A DNA stretch of 64,000 nt from CBDFKF01 sp965248765 (GTDB taxonomy: Bacteria; Pseudomonadota; Alphaproteobacteria; VGEJ01), in the NCBI GenBank assembly GCA_965248765.1, contig CBDFKF010000004.1, positions 1,798,001 to 1,862,000 on the forward strand. The letters run 5' to 3'. Of this stretch, positions 24,454 through 31,725 are shown piece by piece. Under the pieces are notes generated by a model. That model made no database searches. It had not been told where the DNA came from and saw only the letters and a program-made list of their open reading frames with translations. The stretch's first letter is position 1. Each line of letters begins with the position of its first letter. The position numbers were made by a program, and so were the translations under genes.

Positions 24454-25392
24454 CTACGGCTCGCTAGCGAGCTCTCGTTCGAGCTCCGGCAGCGCTTCGA
24501 ACAGATCGGCGACCAAGCCGTAGTCGGCGACCTGGAAGATCGGCGCTTCCTCGTCGGTGTTGATGGCGACGATCACCTTGCTGTCCTTCATCCCCGCCAG
24601 GTGCTGGATTGCCCCTGAGATGCCGACCGCGATGTAGAGATCGGGCGCGACGATCTTGCCGGTCTGGCCAACTTGATAGTCATTGGGGACAAAGCCCGCG
24701 TCGACGGCCGCCCGGCTGGCCCCGACGGCCGCATTGAGCTTGTCGGCCACCGCTTCCAGGAGCTTGAAGTTGTCGCCGCTGGCCATGCCGCGCCCGCCTG
24801 AGATCACCACCCGTGCCGACGTCAGCTCCGGGCGCTCCGAGACGGTCAGGTCCTGGCTCACGAACTGGGACAGCTCGGGATCGTCCGCCGCCGCGATAGT
24901 CTCGATCGATGCGCTCCCGCCCGTCTCGGCGGCCTCGAACTGGCTCGTGCGCACGGTGATGACCTTGATGCGATCGCTGGATTGCACGGTCGCGAGGGCG
25001 TTACCAGCATAGATCGGGCGAACAAAGGTATCGGCACTGACCACGGCTGAGATGTCGGAGATCAGCGCAACGTCCAACATCGCGGCAACCCGCGGCATCA
25101 GGCTCTTGGCGGCTGCGGAGGTCGAAGCGAGAACCGCGCCGTAGCCTTCTGCAAGTTGCGCGACCAGCAGCGCTACGCCCTCGACCAAGCCATGTTCGTA
25201 GCGCGCATCGTCGCAATGCAGGACTTTGGCGACGCCGGATACCGCGGCCGCTGCCTCGGCGACAGCACCGCTCCCGGACCCGGCCACCAGGACGTGTATC
25301 TCATCGTCGATCGTGGCGGCCGCGCTCACCACGTTAGAAATGGCCGTCGCCAGCGCCGCGTTGTCGTGATCGGCTACCACCAGAACCGCCAT
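24454..25392 (-). CDS. etfA: Electron transfer flavoprotein alpha subunit
   Basis: A 312-residue EtfA. The N-terminal domain starts MAVLVVADHDNAALATAISN. The FAD-binding C-terminal domain has the signature region VVISGGRGMASGDNFKLLEAVADKL, RAAVDAGFVPNDYQVGQTGKIVAPDLYIAVGISGAIQHLAGM and VAINTDEEAPIFQVADYGLVAD. It accepts electrons from acyl-CoA dehydrogenases and passes them to ETF-ubiquinone oxidoreductase. The ATG overlaps the etfB stop by one base (TGATG). A longer in-frame extension upstream overlaps etfB and is not used. Confidence 0.95.
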   Translation of the reverse strand: MAVLVVADHDNAALATAISNVVSAAATIDDEIHVLVAGSGSGAVAEAAAAVSGVAKVLHCDDARYEHGLVEGVALLVAQLAEGYGAVLASTSAAAKSLMPRVAAMLDVALISDISAVVSADTFVRPIYAGNALATVQSSDRIKVITVRTSQFEAAETGGSASIETIAAADDPELSQFVSQDLTVSERPELTSARVVISGGRGMASGDNFKLLEAVADKLNAAVGASRAAVDAGFVPNDYQVGQTGKIVAPDLYIAVGISGAIQHLAGMKDSKVIVAINTDEEAPIFQVADYGLVADLFEALPELERELASEP

Positions 25393-26141
25393 CAGATTAC
25401 CCCCGATTCCTCGCGCAGCTTGTGCACGAGCTCCTGGACCGAGGCCACTTTGGTGCCGGCGAGGCGCGTTTGCGGCTCCTCCACTTTCAACATCGTGAGC
25501 CGCGGCGTCACGTCGACCCCCAGTTCCTCCGGGCTCAGCTCGTCGATCGGCTTCTTCTTCGCCTTCATGATGTTCGGCAGCGAGGCGTAGCGCGGCTCGT
25601 TGAGCCTGAGGTCGACGGTCAGCACCACCGGCAGGCTCAAGCTCAGACACTCGAGCCCGCCATCCACCTCGCGAGTTATCTCGGCACGGCCGTCGTTCAG
25701 CGCGACCTTCGAGATGTACGTACCCTGGGCCCACCCCAAGAGCGCGGCGAGCATTTGACCGGTCGCGTTGCTGTCGTCATCGATCGCCTGCTTGCCCATC
25801 AACACGATCTCGGGGCTTTCGCGCCTGACTACAGCCTGCAGCAGCTTGGCCACCGCCAGCGGCTGAAGCTCGGCATCGGTCTTGATCAGGATCGATCGAT
25901 CTGCCCCCATGGCCAACGCCGTGCGCAGCGTCTCCTGGCACGCCTCGGGCCCGGCCGAGACCGCGACGATCTCACTCGCCGTCCCCGCTTCCTTGAGACG
26001 GATCGCCTGTTCAACCGCAACCTCGTCGAATGGGTTTATCGCCATCTTGACGTTGGCAAGCTCGACACCGGTCTGATCAGATTTCACGCGGATCTTGACG
26101 TTCGCGTCGACGACCCGCTTGACGGGAATAAGGATTTTCAT
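25392..26141 (-). CDS. etfB: Electron transfer flavoprotein beta subunit
   Basis: A 249-residue EtfB beginning MKILIPVKRVVDANVKIRVK. The AMP-binding and interface segments NPFDEVAVEQAIRLKE, ALAMGADRSILI, MGKQAIDDDSNATGQMLAALLGW and the family signature around TVDLRLNEPRYASLPNIMKAKKKP are present. It forms the heterodimer with EtfA and is the first gene of the etfBA-hbd operon. The start is the ATG after GGGGGTTCCAC; the upstream in-frame extension is not ETF-like. The IS element 165 bases upstream may have altered its promoter. Confidence 0.95.
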   Translation of the reverse strand: MKILIPVKRVVDANVKIRVKSDQTGVELANVKMAINPFDEVAVEQAIRLKEAGTASEIVAVSAGPEACQETLRTALAMGADRSILIKTDAELQPLAVAKLLQAVVRRESPEIVLMGKQAIDDDSNATGQMLAALLGWAQGTYISKVALNDGRAEITREVDGGLECLSLSLPVVLTVDLRLNEPRYASLPNIMKAKKKPIDELSPEELGVDVTPRLTMLKVEEPQTRLAGTKVASVQELVHKLREESGVI

Positions 26142-26290
26142 GTGGAACCCCCATCGCCAGCCCGTCGGCGGCGCGCATCCTCGGGCCAACAACAGCGCAC
26201 GGGGCGCCGCTTTTCGTGCGGGCCCCGTGCCCGGTGTGCTTCGAAACAATGTGGCGGGGCGACGATAGGATCAGTCCAAAGCCATGTCAA

Positions 26291-26306
26291 CGCGACCCGC
26301 CGACCG
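26291..26306 (+). repeat. Target site duplication, left copy
   Basis: The 16 bases CGCGACCCGCCGACCG directly precede the left end of the IS and recur immediately after its right end. This is the target duplication made on insertion. Confidence 0.8.
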
Positions 26307-26389
26307 TGTCACTAACACACGATATGTCCGGTTTATGTACCAGACGATCTGTCCGGATTTAGAAGCTCTCCAGGCTATGGAGGGTTTGG

Positions 26390-27565
26390 ATGCGCCGGAC
26401 AGAGCAGTTGCAGGGACTGAGATTGATGAAGTTCGAGGAGGTTTACGGCCGCACCCATCGGGGTTGCTTGAGCCAAGCCGAGGCGGCGGAGGTTCTCGGC
26501 GTTTCAGAGCGCACCTTCCGGCGCTGGCGCGACCGCTATGAGGCGGACGGCGCGGAAGGGCTCTACGATCGCCGTCTGGGCCGGGTCTCGGCGCGGCGCG
26601 CGGCGGTCGACGAGGTGACGGCGCTGTTGGCGCTGTTCGACACCCGCTACTGGGACTTCACCGCCAAGCACTTCCACGAGAAGCTGGTCGCGGACTATGC
26701 CTTCAAGCGCAGCTACAACTGGGTGCGGCTGAGCTTGCAGGCCCATGGGCGAAGACGGGCGGCGCCCAGGCGCGGGGCGCACCGGCGCAAGCGGCCGCGC
26801 CGCGCGCTGCCCGGCATGATGCTGCATCAAGACGGCTCAAGCCACGCGTGGGTCCCCGATCAGTGGTGGGACCTGATCGTCACCATGGACGACACCACCA
26901 GTGAGATCTACTCGGCCTTCTTCGTCGCCGAAGAGGGCACGATGTCGAGCTTTCAGGGGGTGTCCGAGGCGATCCGGGCCAAGGGGCTGTTCTGCTCGCT
27001 CTATGCCGACCGCGCCGGCCACTACTGGCACACCCCTGAGGCCGGCGGCACGGTCGACAAGGACAATCCGACCCAGTTCGGCCGCGCCCTGGCCCAGCTC
27101 GGCATCGAGCTGATCCCGGCCTACTCGCCCGAGGCAAGGGGGCGCTCGGAACGCATGTTCGCCACCCTGCAGAAGCGCCTGCCCCAGGAGCTCAGGCTCG
27201 CCGGCATCACCGACATGGCCCAGGCCAACCGCTTCCTCAAGGAGCTCTACCTGCCAGGCCACAACGCCCGCTTCGCGGTGCCGCCGGAAGCCGAGGGCAC
27301 CGCCTTCGTGCCCTTCGCCGGTACCCTCGACGACATCCTCTGCGTGCAGCAGGAGCGCACCGTCTCCAACGACAACACCGTGCGCTACAAACGCCTGGTG
27401 CTGGCGATCCCGCCCGACCGCCATCGCCGCCACTACGTCAAGGCAAGGGTCCGGGTCCACGAATACCCCGACCGCACCCTCGCCGTCTTCCATGGGCCGC
27501 GCTGCCTGGCCCGATACCAGGCCGACGGATCGCCCATCAACACAAGCCACAGACAGGCCGCGTGA
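26390..27565 (+). CDS. ISNCY/IS1202-type transposase
   Basis: A 391-residue transposase. The N-terminal helix-turn-helix is GCLSQAEAAEVLGVSERTFRRW. The DDE core includes LHQDGSSHAWVPDQWWDLIVTMDD, an SLYADRAGHYW segment for the second Asp, and IPAYSPEARGRSERMFATLQ for the Glu. The C-terminal beta domain (HRRHYVKARVRVHEY) is typical of ISNCY transposases. The start is the ATG giving MRRTEQLQGLRLMKFEEV; an internal Met 12 codons later is an alternative. The frame is uninterrupted. Confidence 0.88.
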   Translation: MRRTEQLQGLRLMKFEEVYGRTHRGCLSQAEAAEVLGVSERTFRRWRDRYEADGAEGLYDRRLGRVSARRAAVDEVTALLALFDTRYWDFTAKHFHEKLVADYAFKRSYNWVRLSLQAHGRRRAAPRRGAHRRKRPRRALPGMMLHQDGSSHAWVPDQWWDLIVTMDDTTSEIYSAFFVAEEGTMSSFQGVSEAIRAKGLFCSLYADRAGHYWHTPEAGGTVDKDNPTQFGRALAQLGIELIPAYSPEARGRSERMFATLQKRLPQELRLAGITDMAQANRFLKELYLPGHNARFAVPPEAEGTAFVPFAGTLDDILCVQQERTVSNDNTVRYKRLVLAIPPDRHRRHYVKARVRVHEYPDRTLAVFHGPRCLARYQADGSPINTSHRQAA

Positions 27566-27582
27566 TCCGCTTCGACGCGACC

Positions 27583-27635
27583 GGCCAGTGGATAAGGGGA
27601 CGGCCGCTCCGCGCCCGACCCCTTATCCACTGGCC
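27583..27635. repeat. Perfect 17-bp inverted repeat (hairpin) inside the IS right end
   Basis: The arms GGCCAGTGGATAAGGGG and CCCCTTATCCACTGGCC are perfect complements around a 19-base spacer. They lie just after the transposase stop and 43 bases before the element's right end. No T-run follows, so it is not a textbook intrinsic terminator. It could block transcription or translation crossing the element end, or be a transposase-related structure. Confidence 0.7.
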
Positions 27636-27678
27636 CAACAACCACAACTGAAGCGGTCAATTCAGTTTGTTCTCGACA

Positions 27679-27694
27679 CGCGACCCGCCGACCG
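27679..27694 (+). repeat. Target site duplication, right copy
   Basis: Identical to the 16 bases before the IS left end. The sequence that follows (AGTCGACGGG) continues the pre-insertion chromosome. Confidence 0.8.
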
Positions 27695-27800
27695 AGTCGA
27701 CGGGTGCCGCCGGCCGCGACTTGGCGGCGGATATATCCCTCGCGGCCATATTGGGTTATGGGATAACCGGACGCCTCAGCGCAACGCCAAGGAGCTCGCC

Positions 27801-28586
27801 ATCAAGGGTCTGCAAGACAAAACGGTGCTGGTGACCGGCGCGGCAGCCGGCATCGGCCAAGCGCTCGCCGCGCGCTTCGCCGAGGAAGGGGCGCGCATTG
27901 CAGTCAACTACCGAAGCAGTGGCAGTGAGGCCGAAACGCTTGCCTTGGTGCATCAGGCGGGGGCGCGAGCCGCGGGGTTCGGCGCCGATGTCTCGGTCGA
28001 GGCTGAGGTGATCGATATGTTCGCCGAGGTCATGCGCGAGCTGGGGCCGGTCGATGTCCTGATCAACAACGCGGGGATCCAGATCCCGAGCGCGGCGCAT
28101 GAATCGAGCGTCGAAGACTTTGACCGAGTGATCGCCGTCAACGTTCGCGGGCCGTACCTGTGTGCCCGCGAGGCGATCAAGCAGTTCCTCGCCTCGGGCC
28201 GCGGCGTGATCGTGAACGTCTCGAGCGTCCACGAGATCATTCCCAAGCCCAAGTACCTGAGTTATTCGATGAGCAAGGGTGGCCTTGGCAACCTTACCCA
28301 GACTCTCGCGCTGGAGTACGCCGATCGGGGAATCCGGGTGAATGCCGTCGCCCCCGGCGCCACGGTGACGCCGATCAACCGGGCCTGGATCGACGATCCC
28401 AAGGCCCGCGCCGAGGTCGTGGCCCACATCCCGATGGGCCGGGCCGGTACGGCCGAGGAGATGGCCGCCGCGGCAGCCTTTCTAGCTTCCGACGAGGCCG
28501 CCTACGTTACCGGGCAGACCCTCTATATCGATGGGGGACTCACTCTTTACCCCGAGTTTCGCACGTCCTGGTCCTCGGGCGAGTAA
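27801..28586 (+). CDS. Short-chain dehydrogenase/reductase (glucose 1-dehydrogenase-like)
   Basis: A 261-residue classical SDR. The cofactor motif is TGAAAGIGQA, with NNAG in VLINNAGIQ, the catalytic Ser in VNVSSVHE and Tyr/Lys in YSMSKGG, then PGATVTP and the terminal TGQTLYIDGGLTLY. The most homologous-looking beginning, xKGLQDKTVLVTG, starts with an ATC codon placed six bases after an AAGGAG box; no ATG, GTG or TTG stands there. It is called from this ATC, with a GTG eight codons later as a fallback. The substrate is unknown. The IS inserted 120 bases upstream. Confidence 0.85.
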   Translation: MKGLQDKTVLVTGAAAGIGQALAARFAEEGARIAVNYRSSGSEAETLALVHQAGARAAGFGADVSVEAEVIDMFAEVMRELGPVDVLINNAGIQIPSAAHESSVEDFDRVIAVNVRGPYLCAREAIKQFLASGRGVIVNVSSVHEIIPKPKYLSYSMSKGGLGNLTQTLALEYADRGIRVNAVAPGATVTPINRAWIDDPKARAEVVAHIPMGRAGTAEEMAAAAAFLASDEAAYVTGQTLYIDGGLTLYPEFRTSWSSGE

Positions 28587-28601
28587 CCGGGAGCTGGGCG
28601 A

Positions 28602-29039
28602 ATGGCCGCGATGCGCGTAGTGGTTGGCTTCCTTCAGGGCATGCGCAGCTTGGCATGGCCATGGCAGCTCTGGCTCGGCGTGCTGGTGCTCCTGAACGGC
28701 ATCGTGCCGCTCGCCTACCTCGAACGTCCCGAGGCATGGGTGACGCTGCTGGTCTTCCTCACGGGTGCCAATGCTCTCCTCGTCATCCACTGGTTCTTAG
28801 GGTTCGTACGGCTGATGGGCATCGGCCATTTTGGCTGGTTCGCCCTAATCCCGTGGCTGGGGGTGCGCCTGGACAGCGTTGAGGACGGCAGTTTGTTCGC
28901 CGTCTGGATCGTCGCCGTCATATTGGTGAACGCGATCAGCCTCGTCATCGACGTGAGTGATGTCGTTCGCTACGCTCGCGGCGAGCGCGTGCCCACCATT
29001 ACGTATGGCTCATCGCTCGTCACGAGAGCAGATGGGTGA
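28602..29039 (+). CDS. Four-helix integral membrane protein, unknown function
   Basis: A 145-residue protein starting MAAMRVVVGFLQGMRSLAWPW. Four hydrophobic segments are visible: WQLWLGVLVLLNGIVPLAYL, EAWVTLLVFLTGANALLVIHWFL, HFGWFALIPWLGVRL and FAVWIVAVILVNAISLVIDV. The C-terminus is cytoplasmic and charged (DVVRYARGERVP). It is 16 bases after the SDR gene and just before the dehalogenase gene on the same strand, so they could be co-transcribed. I do not recognise a family with certainty. Confidence 0.7.
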   Translation: MAAMRVVVGFLQGMRSLAWPWQLWLGVLVLLNGIVPLAYLERPEAWVTLLVFLTGANALLVIHWFLGFVRLMGIGHFGWFALIPWLGVRLDSVEDGSLFAVWIVAVILVNAISLVIDVSDVVRYARGERVPTITYGSSLVTRADG

Positions 29040-29065
29040 ACGCAACCTGAGCGTCGAGGAGACCC

Positions 29066-29947
29066 ATGATGTCCGCCGAGGAACGCTACCCGAAGAAGCG
29101 CGCGGCCGTAGAGGGACACGAGATGGCCTATGTCGAGGTCGGCACAGGCGATCTCATCATCTTTCTCCACGGCAATCCGACGTCGTCCTACCTTTGGCGC
29201 AACATCATCCCGCACGTCGAGGCACTGGGCCGCTGCATCGCGCCCGACCTCATTGGCATGGGTGATTCCGACAAGCTCTCGCCGTCCGGCCCCGACAGTT
29301 ACACCTTCGTCGAGCACGCGGCATATCTCGACGCGCTCATTGAGACACTCGGCGCCAGCGAACGCGTCGTCATCGTCGGCCACGACTGGGGCGGGGCGCT
29401 CGGCCTCCATTGGGCCCAACGGCACGAAGCGGCCGTGCGCGGCATCGCGTACATGGAGACGATCGTGCAAACGATGAGCTGGGAGGGCATGCCGCAATCG
29501 GTTCGCCCGGTGTTCGAGGGGTTCCGCTCGCCAGCGGGTGAGAAGATGGTGTTGGAGGACAACGTCTTCGTCGAGCAGATGCTGCCTGGCGCCGTCATGC
29601 GCGAGCTGACCGAGGCCGAGATGACCGTCTACCGCCGCCCCTATCTCGAGCCCGGGGAGAGCCGCAGGCCGCTGCTCACCTGGCCGCGGCAGATCCCGCT
29701 CGACGGCGAGCCGGCCGATGTTCACCGGATCGTCGCCGACTATGCCGCATGGCTCGCCGCCACCGAGATCCCCAAGCTCTTCATCGATGCCGATCCCGGC
29801 GCTATCATTCGCGGACCTGTCCGCGAGTTCTGCCAGGGCTTGAAGAACCAGACCGTCGTCACCGTGCCCGGTGTCCATTTTGTCCAGGAGGATGCGCCCG
29901 ACGAGATCGGCACGGCGCTCAAGGATTGGCTCGGGACGCTCAGCTAA
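29066..29947 (+). CDS. dhaA: Haloalkane dehalogenase (HLD-II type)
   Basis: A 293-residue alpha/beta hydrolase that replaces halide with hydroxyl on haloalkanes. The halide-stabilising Asn is in FLHGNPTSSYLWRNIIPH (N37), the nucleophile is D107 with partner W108 in VGHDWGGALGLHW, the acid is a Glu in IAYMETIV (E131) and the base is H271 in VPGVHFVQED. DLIGMGDSDK is also diagnostic. The full catalytic pentad of subfamily II is present. A GAGGAG site precedes ATGATG. No downstream haloalcohol or haloacid enzyme is adjacent, so the physiological substrate is unclear. Confidence 0.9.
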   Translation: MMSAEERYPKKRAAVEGHEMAYVEVGTGDLIIFLHGNPTSSYLWRNIIPHVEALGRCIAPDLIGMGDSDKLSPSGPDSYTFVEHAAYLDALIETLGASERVVIVGHDWGGALGLHWAQRHEAAVRGIAYMETIVQTMSWEGMPQSVRPVFEGFRSPAGEKMVLEDNVFVEQMLPGAVMRELTEAEMTVYRRPYLEPGESRRPLLTWPRQIPLDGEPADVHRIVADYAAWLAATEIPKLFIDADPGAIIRGPVREFCQGLKNQTVVTVPGVHFVQEDAPDEIGTALKDWLGTLS

Positions 29948-29976
29948 GGCCGTCGTCCCCATCAAAGGAACGCTCC

Positions 29977-30273
29977 ATGACGCAAGTTGCACTGTTCGTC
30001 GATTTCGAGGCCATCCCCGAGCGGAGCCAGGACTTTAGCGCTCTAATCCGCCGCCACGCGGCCGCCACCCTCGAGGAAGAGGACGGCTGCCTTGCCTTTA
30101 CCGTGGGCATAGATCGCGAGGCGCCCAACCATTTCTGGCTGTTCGAGCTCTATGCGGACGACGCTGCGCTCGCATATCACCGCAACTCGGCGCGGCTGCT
30201 CAAGTTCCGCGAGGATGTTAAGCCGCTGGTCCGCGGATTGCAGCGAGTCGAGGCCGATATCCAGACACCGTGA
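29977..30273 (+). CDS. Antibiotic biosynthesis monooxygenase (ABM) domain protein
   Basis: A 98-residue single-domain dimeric ferredoxin-like protein: MTQVALFVDFEAIPERSQDFSALI, then EEEDGCLAFTVGIDREAPNHFWLFELYADDAALAYHRNS and a terminal helix. This is the ABM/YgiN pattern, found in small quinol monooxygenases and stress proteins. It starts 29 bases after the dehalogenase with an AAAGGAA site, so the two form an operon. A role in processing a product of that pathway is a guess from position. Confidence 0.82.
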   Translation: MTQVALFVDFEAIPERSQDFSALIRRHAAATLEEEDGCLAFTVGIDREAPNHFWLFELYADDAALAYHRNSARLLKFREDVKPLVRGLQRVEADIQTP

Positions 30274-30280
30274 GTGCCGG

Positions 30281-30469
30281 TCAGCCCTCGCGCGAGCGCC
30301 GCCCTCGCGGCTTGAAGGTCATGATGGGCGAGCCACCGGCGTTCTTGCCGACCACCGATCGCTCATAGCGCCGTTTGTCATCGTCCTTGGCGTCGGTCAC
30401 GCCATCCTCAGGAGTTACGTCGCCCGGCGCTTTGTGCGCAGGGGCCGCCGGAATCTTGTCGTCTGCCAT
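30281..30469 (-). CDS. Small hydrophilic hypothetical protein
   Basis: A 62-residue protein starting MADDKIPAAPAHKAPGDVTP, rich in Asp, Lys and Arg, ending PRGRRSREG. A GGAG box sits before the ATG. It includes KRRYERSVVGKNAGGSPIMTFKPRG, which looks like a short conserved core. It converges with the ABM gene, leaving seven bases between the stops. Upstream is an 18-bp tandem duplication. I do not recognise a family. Confidence 0.55.
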   Translation of the reverse strand: MADDKIPAAPAHKAPGDVTPEDGVTDAKDDDKRRYERSVVGKNAGGSPIMTFKPRGRRSREG

Positions 30470-30501
30470 GGGGTTTCTCCACGCCAACACGGTTGACTCT
30501 T

Positions 30502-30537
30502 GGTATACCCCAGGATCGCGGTATACCCCAGGATCGC
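30502..30537. repeat. Tandem 18-bp duplication upstream of the small gene
   Basis: GGTATACCCCAGGATCGC occurs twice without a gap. On the minus strand this doubles a GGGGTATACC element about 35 bases before the small hypothetical gene, where promoter -10 elements would be expected. Replication slippage is the simplest origin. Confidence 0.75.
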
Positions 30538-30629
30538 GCCCGGCGCTGTGATAGCCGCCACACCGGTGTGAATCGGCCGATCCCTTTTGCGATCAGGCCG
30601 AGAGCTGGCTCGCCGTCGGCAGGCTCGGT

Positions 30630-31122
30630 CTAGCTCGCCCCGCGCCGGCCGGTCGAACGCCGACGCTTGCGCGCCGCGGGATACACCACGACGGTCTGGT
30701 TGTCGGTAACCTGGTTGCTCTTGGGACCGTAGAAGAAATTGGCGGGTACAGCCGGCGAATTGGCCGCGGCCCTCGGTAATGCGCCAGATCACCGCGCCGA
30801 TGAGGAGCTTTCCATCCGGCCCGGGATGGATGCAGCCCGTCTCGTGGGTCGTGAAGGTCAGGCTGGTGCCGCCATCGCCATAGGTGAGCGTTCCGCTCTC
30901 AATGAAGCGATCGTCGCCGAGCAATGTCGCGACAGAGTTAAGTTGCGCTGCCTGTCCGGGGATATCCTCCCACGCGGCCGCTACCCCACCGCCACCAACC
31001 GTCGTTGTCACGCGATTGCTCGGAGCCGATGTCGCTGAGCGGAGGAGATCGGTCGATTCCTCCATCGGCGTCGCCTGACCCTGAAACTGCATGCGAAAGA
31101 CAAAGGGTTTCGTTCCGCGCAT
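30630..31122 (-). pseudogene. Hypothetical beta-barrel-like protein gene with a frameshift
   Basis: The 5' part encodes MRGTKPFVFRMQFQGQATPM and a beta-rich stretch with GSLTYGDGGTSL-like GTLTYGDGGTSLTFTTHETG and LIGAVIWRITEGRGQFAG, recalling calycin/allene-oxide-cyclase-like barrels. After FAG the frame degenerates. The alternative frame reads VPANFFYGPKSNQVTDNQTV, then VVYPAARKRRRSTGRRGAS and a TAG, which is clearly the true C-terminus. A one-base indel at about 30745-30755 therefore splits the gene. I cannot name the function; the barrel similarity is weak. Confidence 0.55.
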
Positions 31123-31137
31123 GAAAGTTGCTCCTCG

Positions 31138-31584
31138 CTAACTCCCCTCCGCTGGGACGCTCAGCGGCTCGACCATGTGCGCCTCGGCGCCGCAGCGCAG
31201 CGCATCGGGTATGCGCACGCCCTTGCGCGCCGTGAGATCGAAGTGGATGGCCGCCGCCTCGTAGGTCGCCGCGAGTTCATCGGCCTCCGAGTTGTACATC
31301 TCCTGGAGGAAGCGGAACGAGGAGTTGCCGATGTGGGTAAAGCCCGACCTAATGTGCCAGAGGTCGCCCTCGCGCAGCTCACGCACATAACGGATGTCGG
31401 TGCGAACGGTAGCGATCCCTCGGTTCTCAGCGCGCATGTAGCTCGGGCTCATAGCCATGGCGTTCGCCAGGTGCCAGGCTGCATCAGAGAACGCGATCAT
31501 GTAGAAGCGGATAGTCATGTGACCGAAGGAATCGATTTCCCAAGGATGCACCCCACCTCGGTTGGTCTCGACCCATCCCCCCAT
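31138..31584 (-). CDS. Acyl-CoA thioesterase-like protein (4HBT hotdog fold)
   Basis: A 148-residue hotdog protein. It begins MGGWVETNRGGVHPWEIDSFGHMTIRFYMIAFSDA, where HPWEIDSFGHM is the 4HBT active-site block (Asp and His in the D-x-x-GHM motif). VRTDIRYVRELREGD and SFRFLQEMYNSEADELAATYE complete the fold. An AAGGAG box eight bases before the ATG fixes the start; the longer upstream frame is antisense to the SMP-30 gene. It likely hydrolyses an acyl- or aryl-CoA thioester. Confidence 0.82.
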   Translation of the reverse strand: MGGWVETNRGGVHPWEIDSFGHMTIRFYMIAFSDAAWHLANAMAMSPSYMRAENRGIATVRTDIRYVRELREGDLWHIRSGFTHIGNSSFRFLQEMYNSEADELAATYEAAAIHFDLTARKGVRIPDALRCGAEAHMVEPLSVPAEGS

Positions 31585-31725
31585 GTATTGATCTCCTTCG
31601 CACGCGCCGCCTTGGGCCGGCACTATGGCGCAAACTGTAGCGCCAATAAATGTGCGCCCGGTCCAACCGAATAGCGCTTGGGGGTCTCGGCGATTAGTGT
31701 GGCCCGGCCCCGGGGAGAGTTGCCG

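Larger units (their letters stand above)
26307..27678 (+). mobile_element. IS1202/ISNCY-like insertion sequence, intact
   Basis: A 1372-bp element bounded by imperfect inverted ends: TGTCACTAACACACGATATG on the left against TGTCGAGAACAAACTGAATT read inward from the right. It is flanked by a perfect 16-bp direct repeat. The left subterminal region has two related 17-18 bp units (ACGATATGTCCGGTTTA and ACGATCTGTCCGGATTTA), 25 bases apart, likely transposase binding sites. A long target duplication of 15-18 bp is reported for one subgroup of IS1202-type elements and fits here. The single transposase gene is complete, so the element may be active. Confidence 0.8.
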
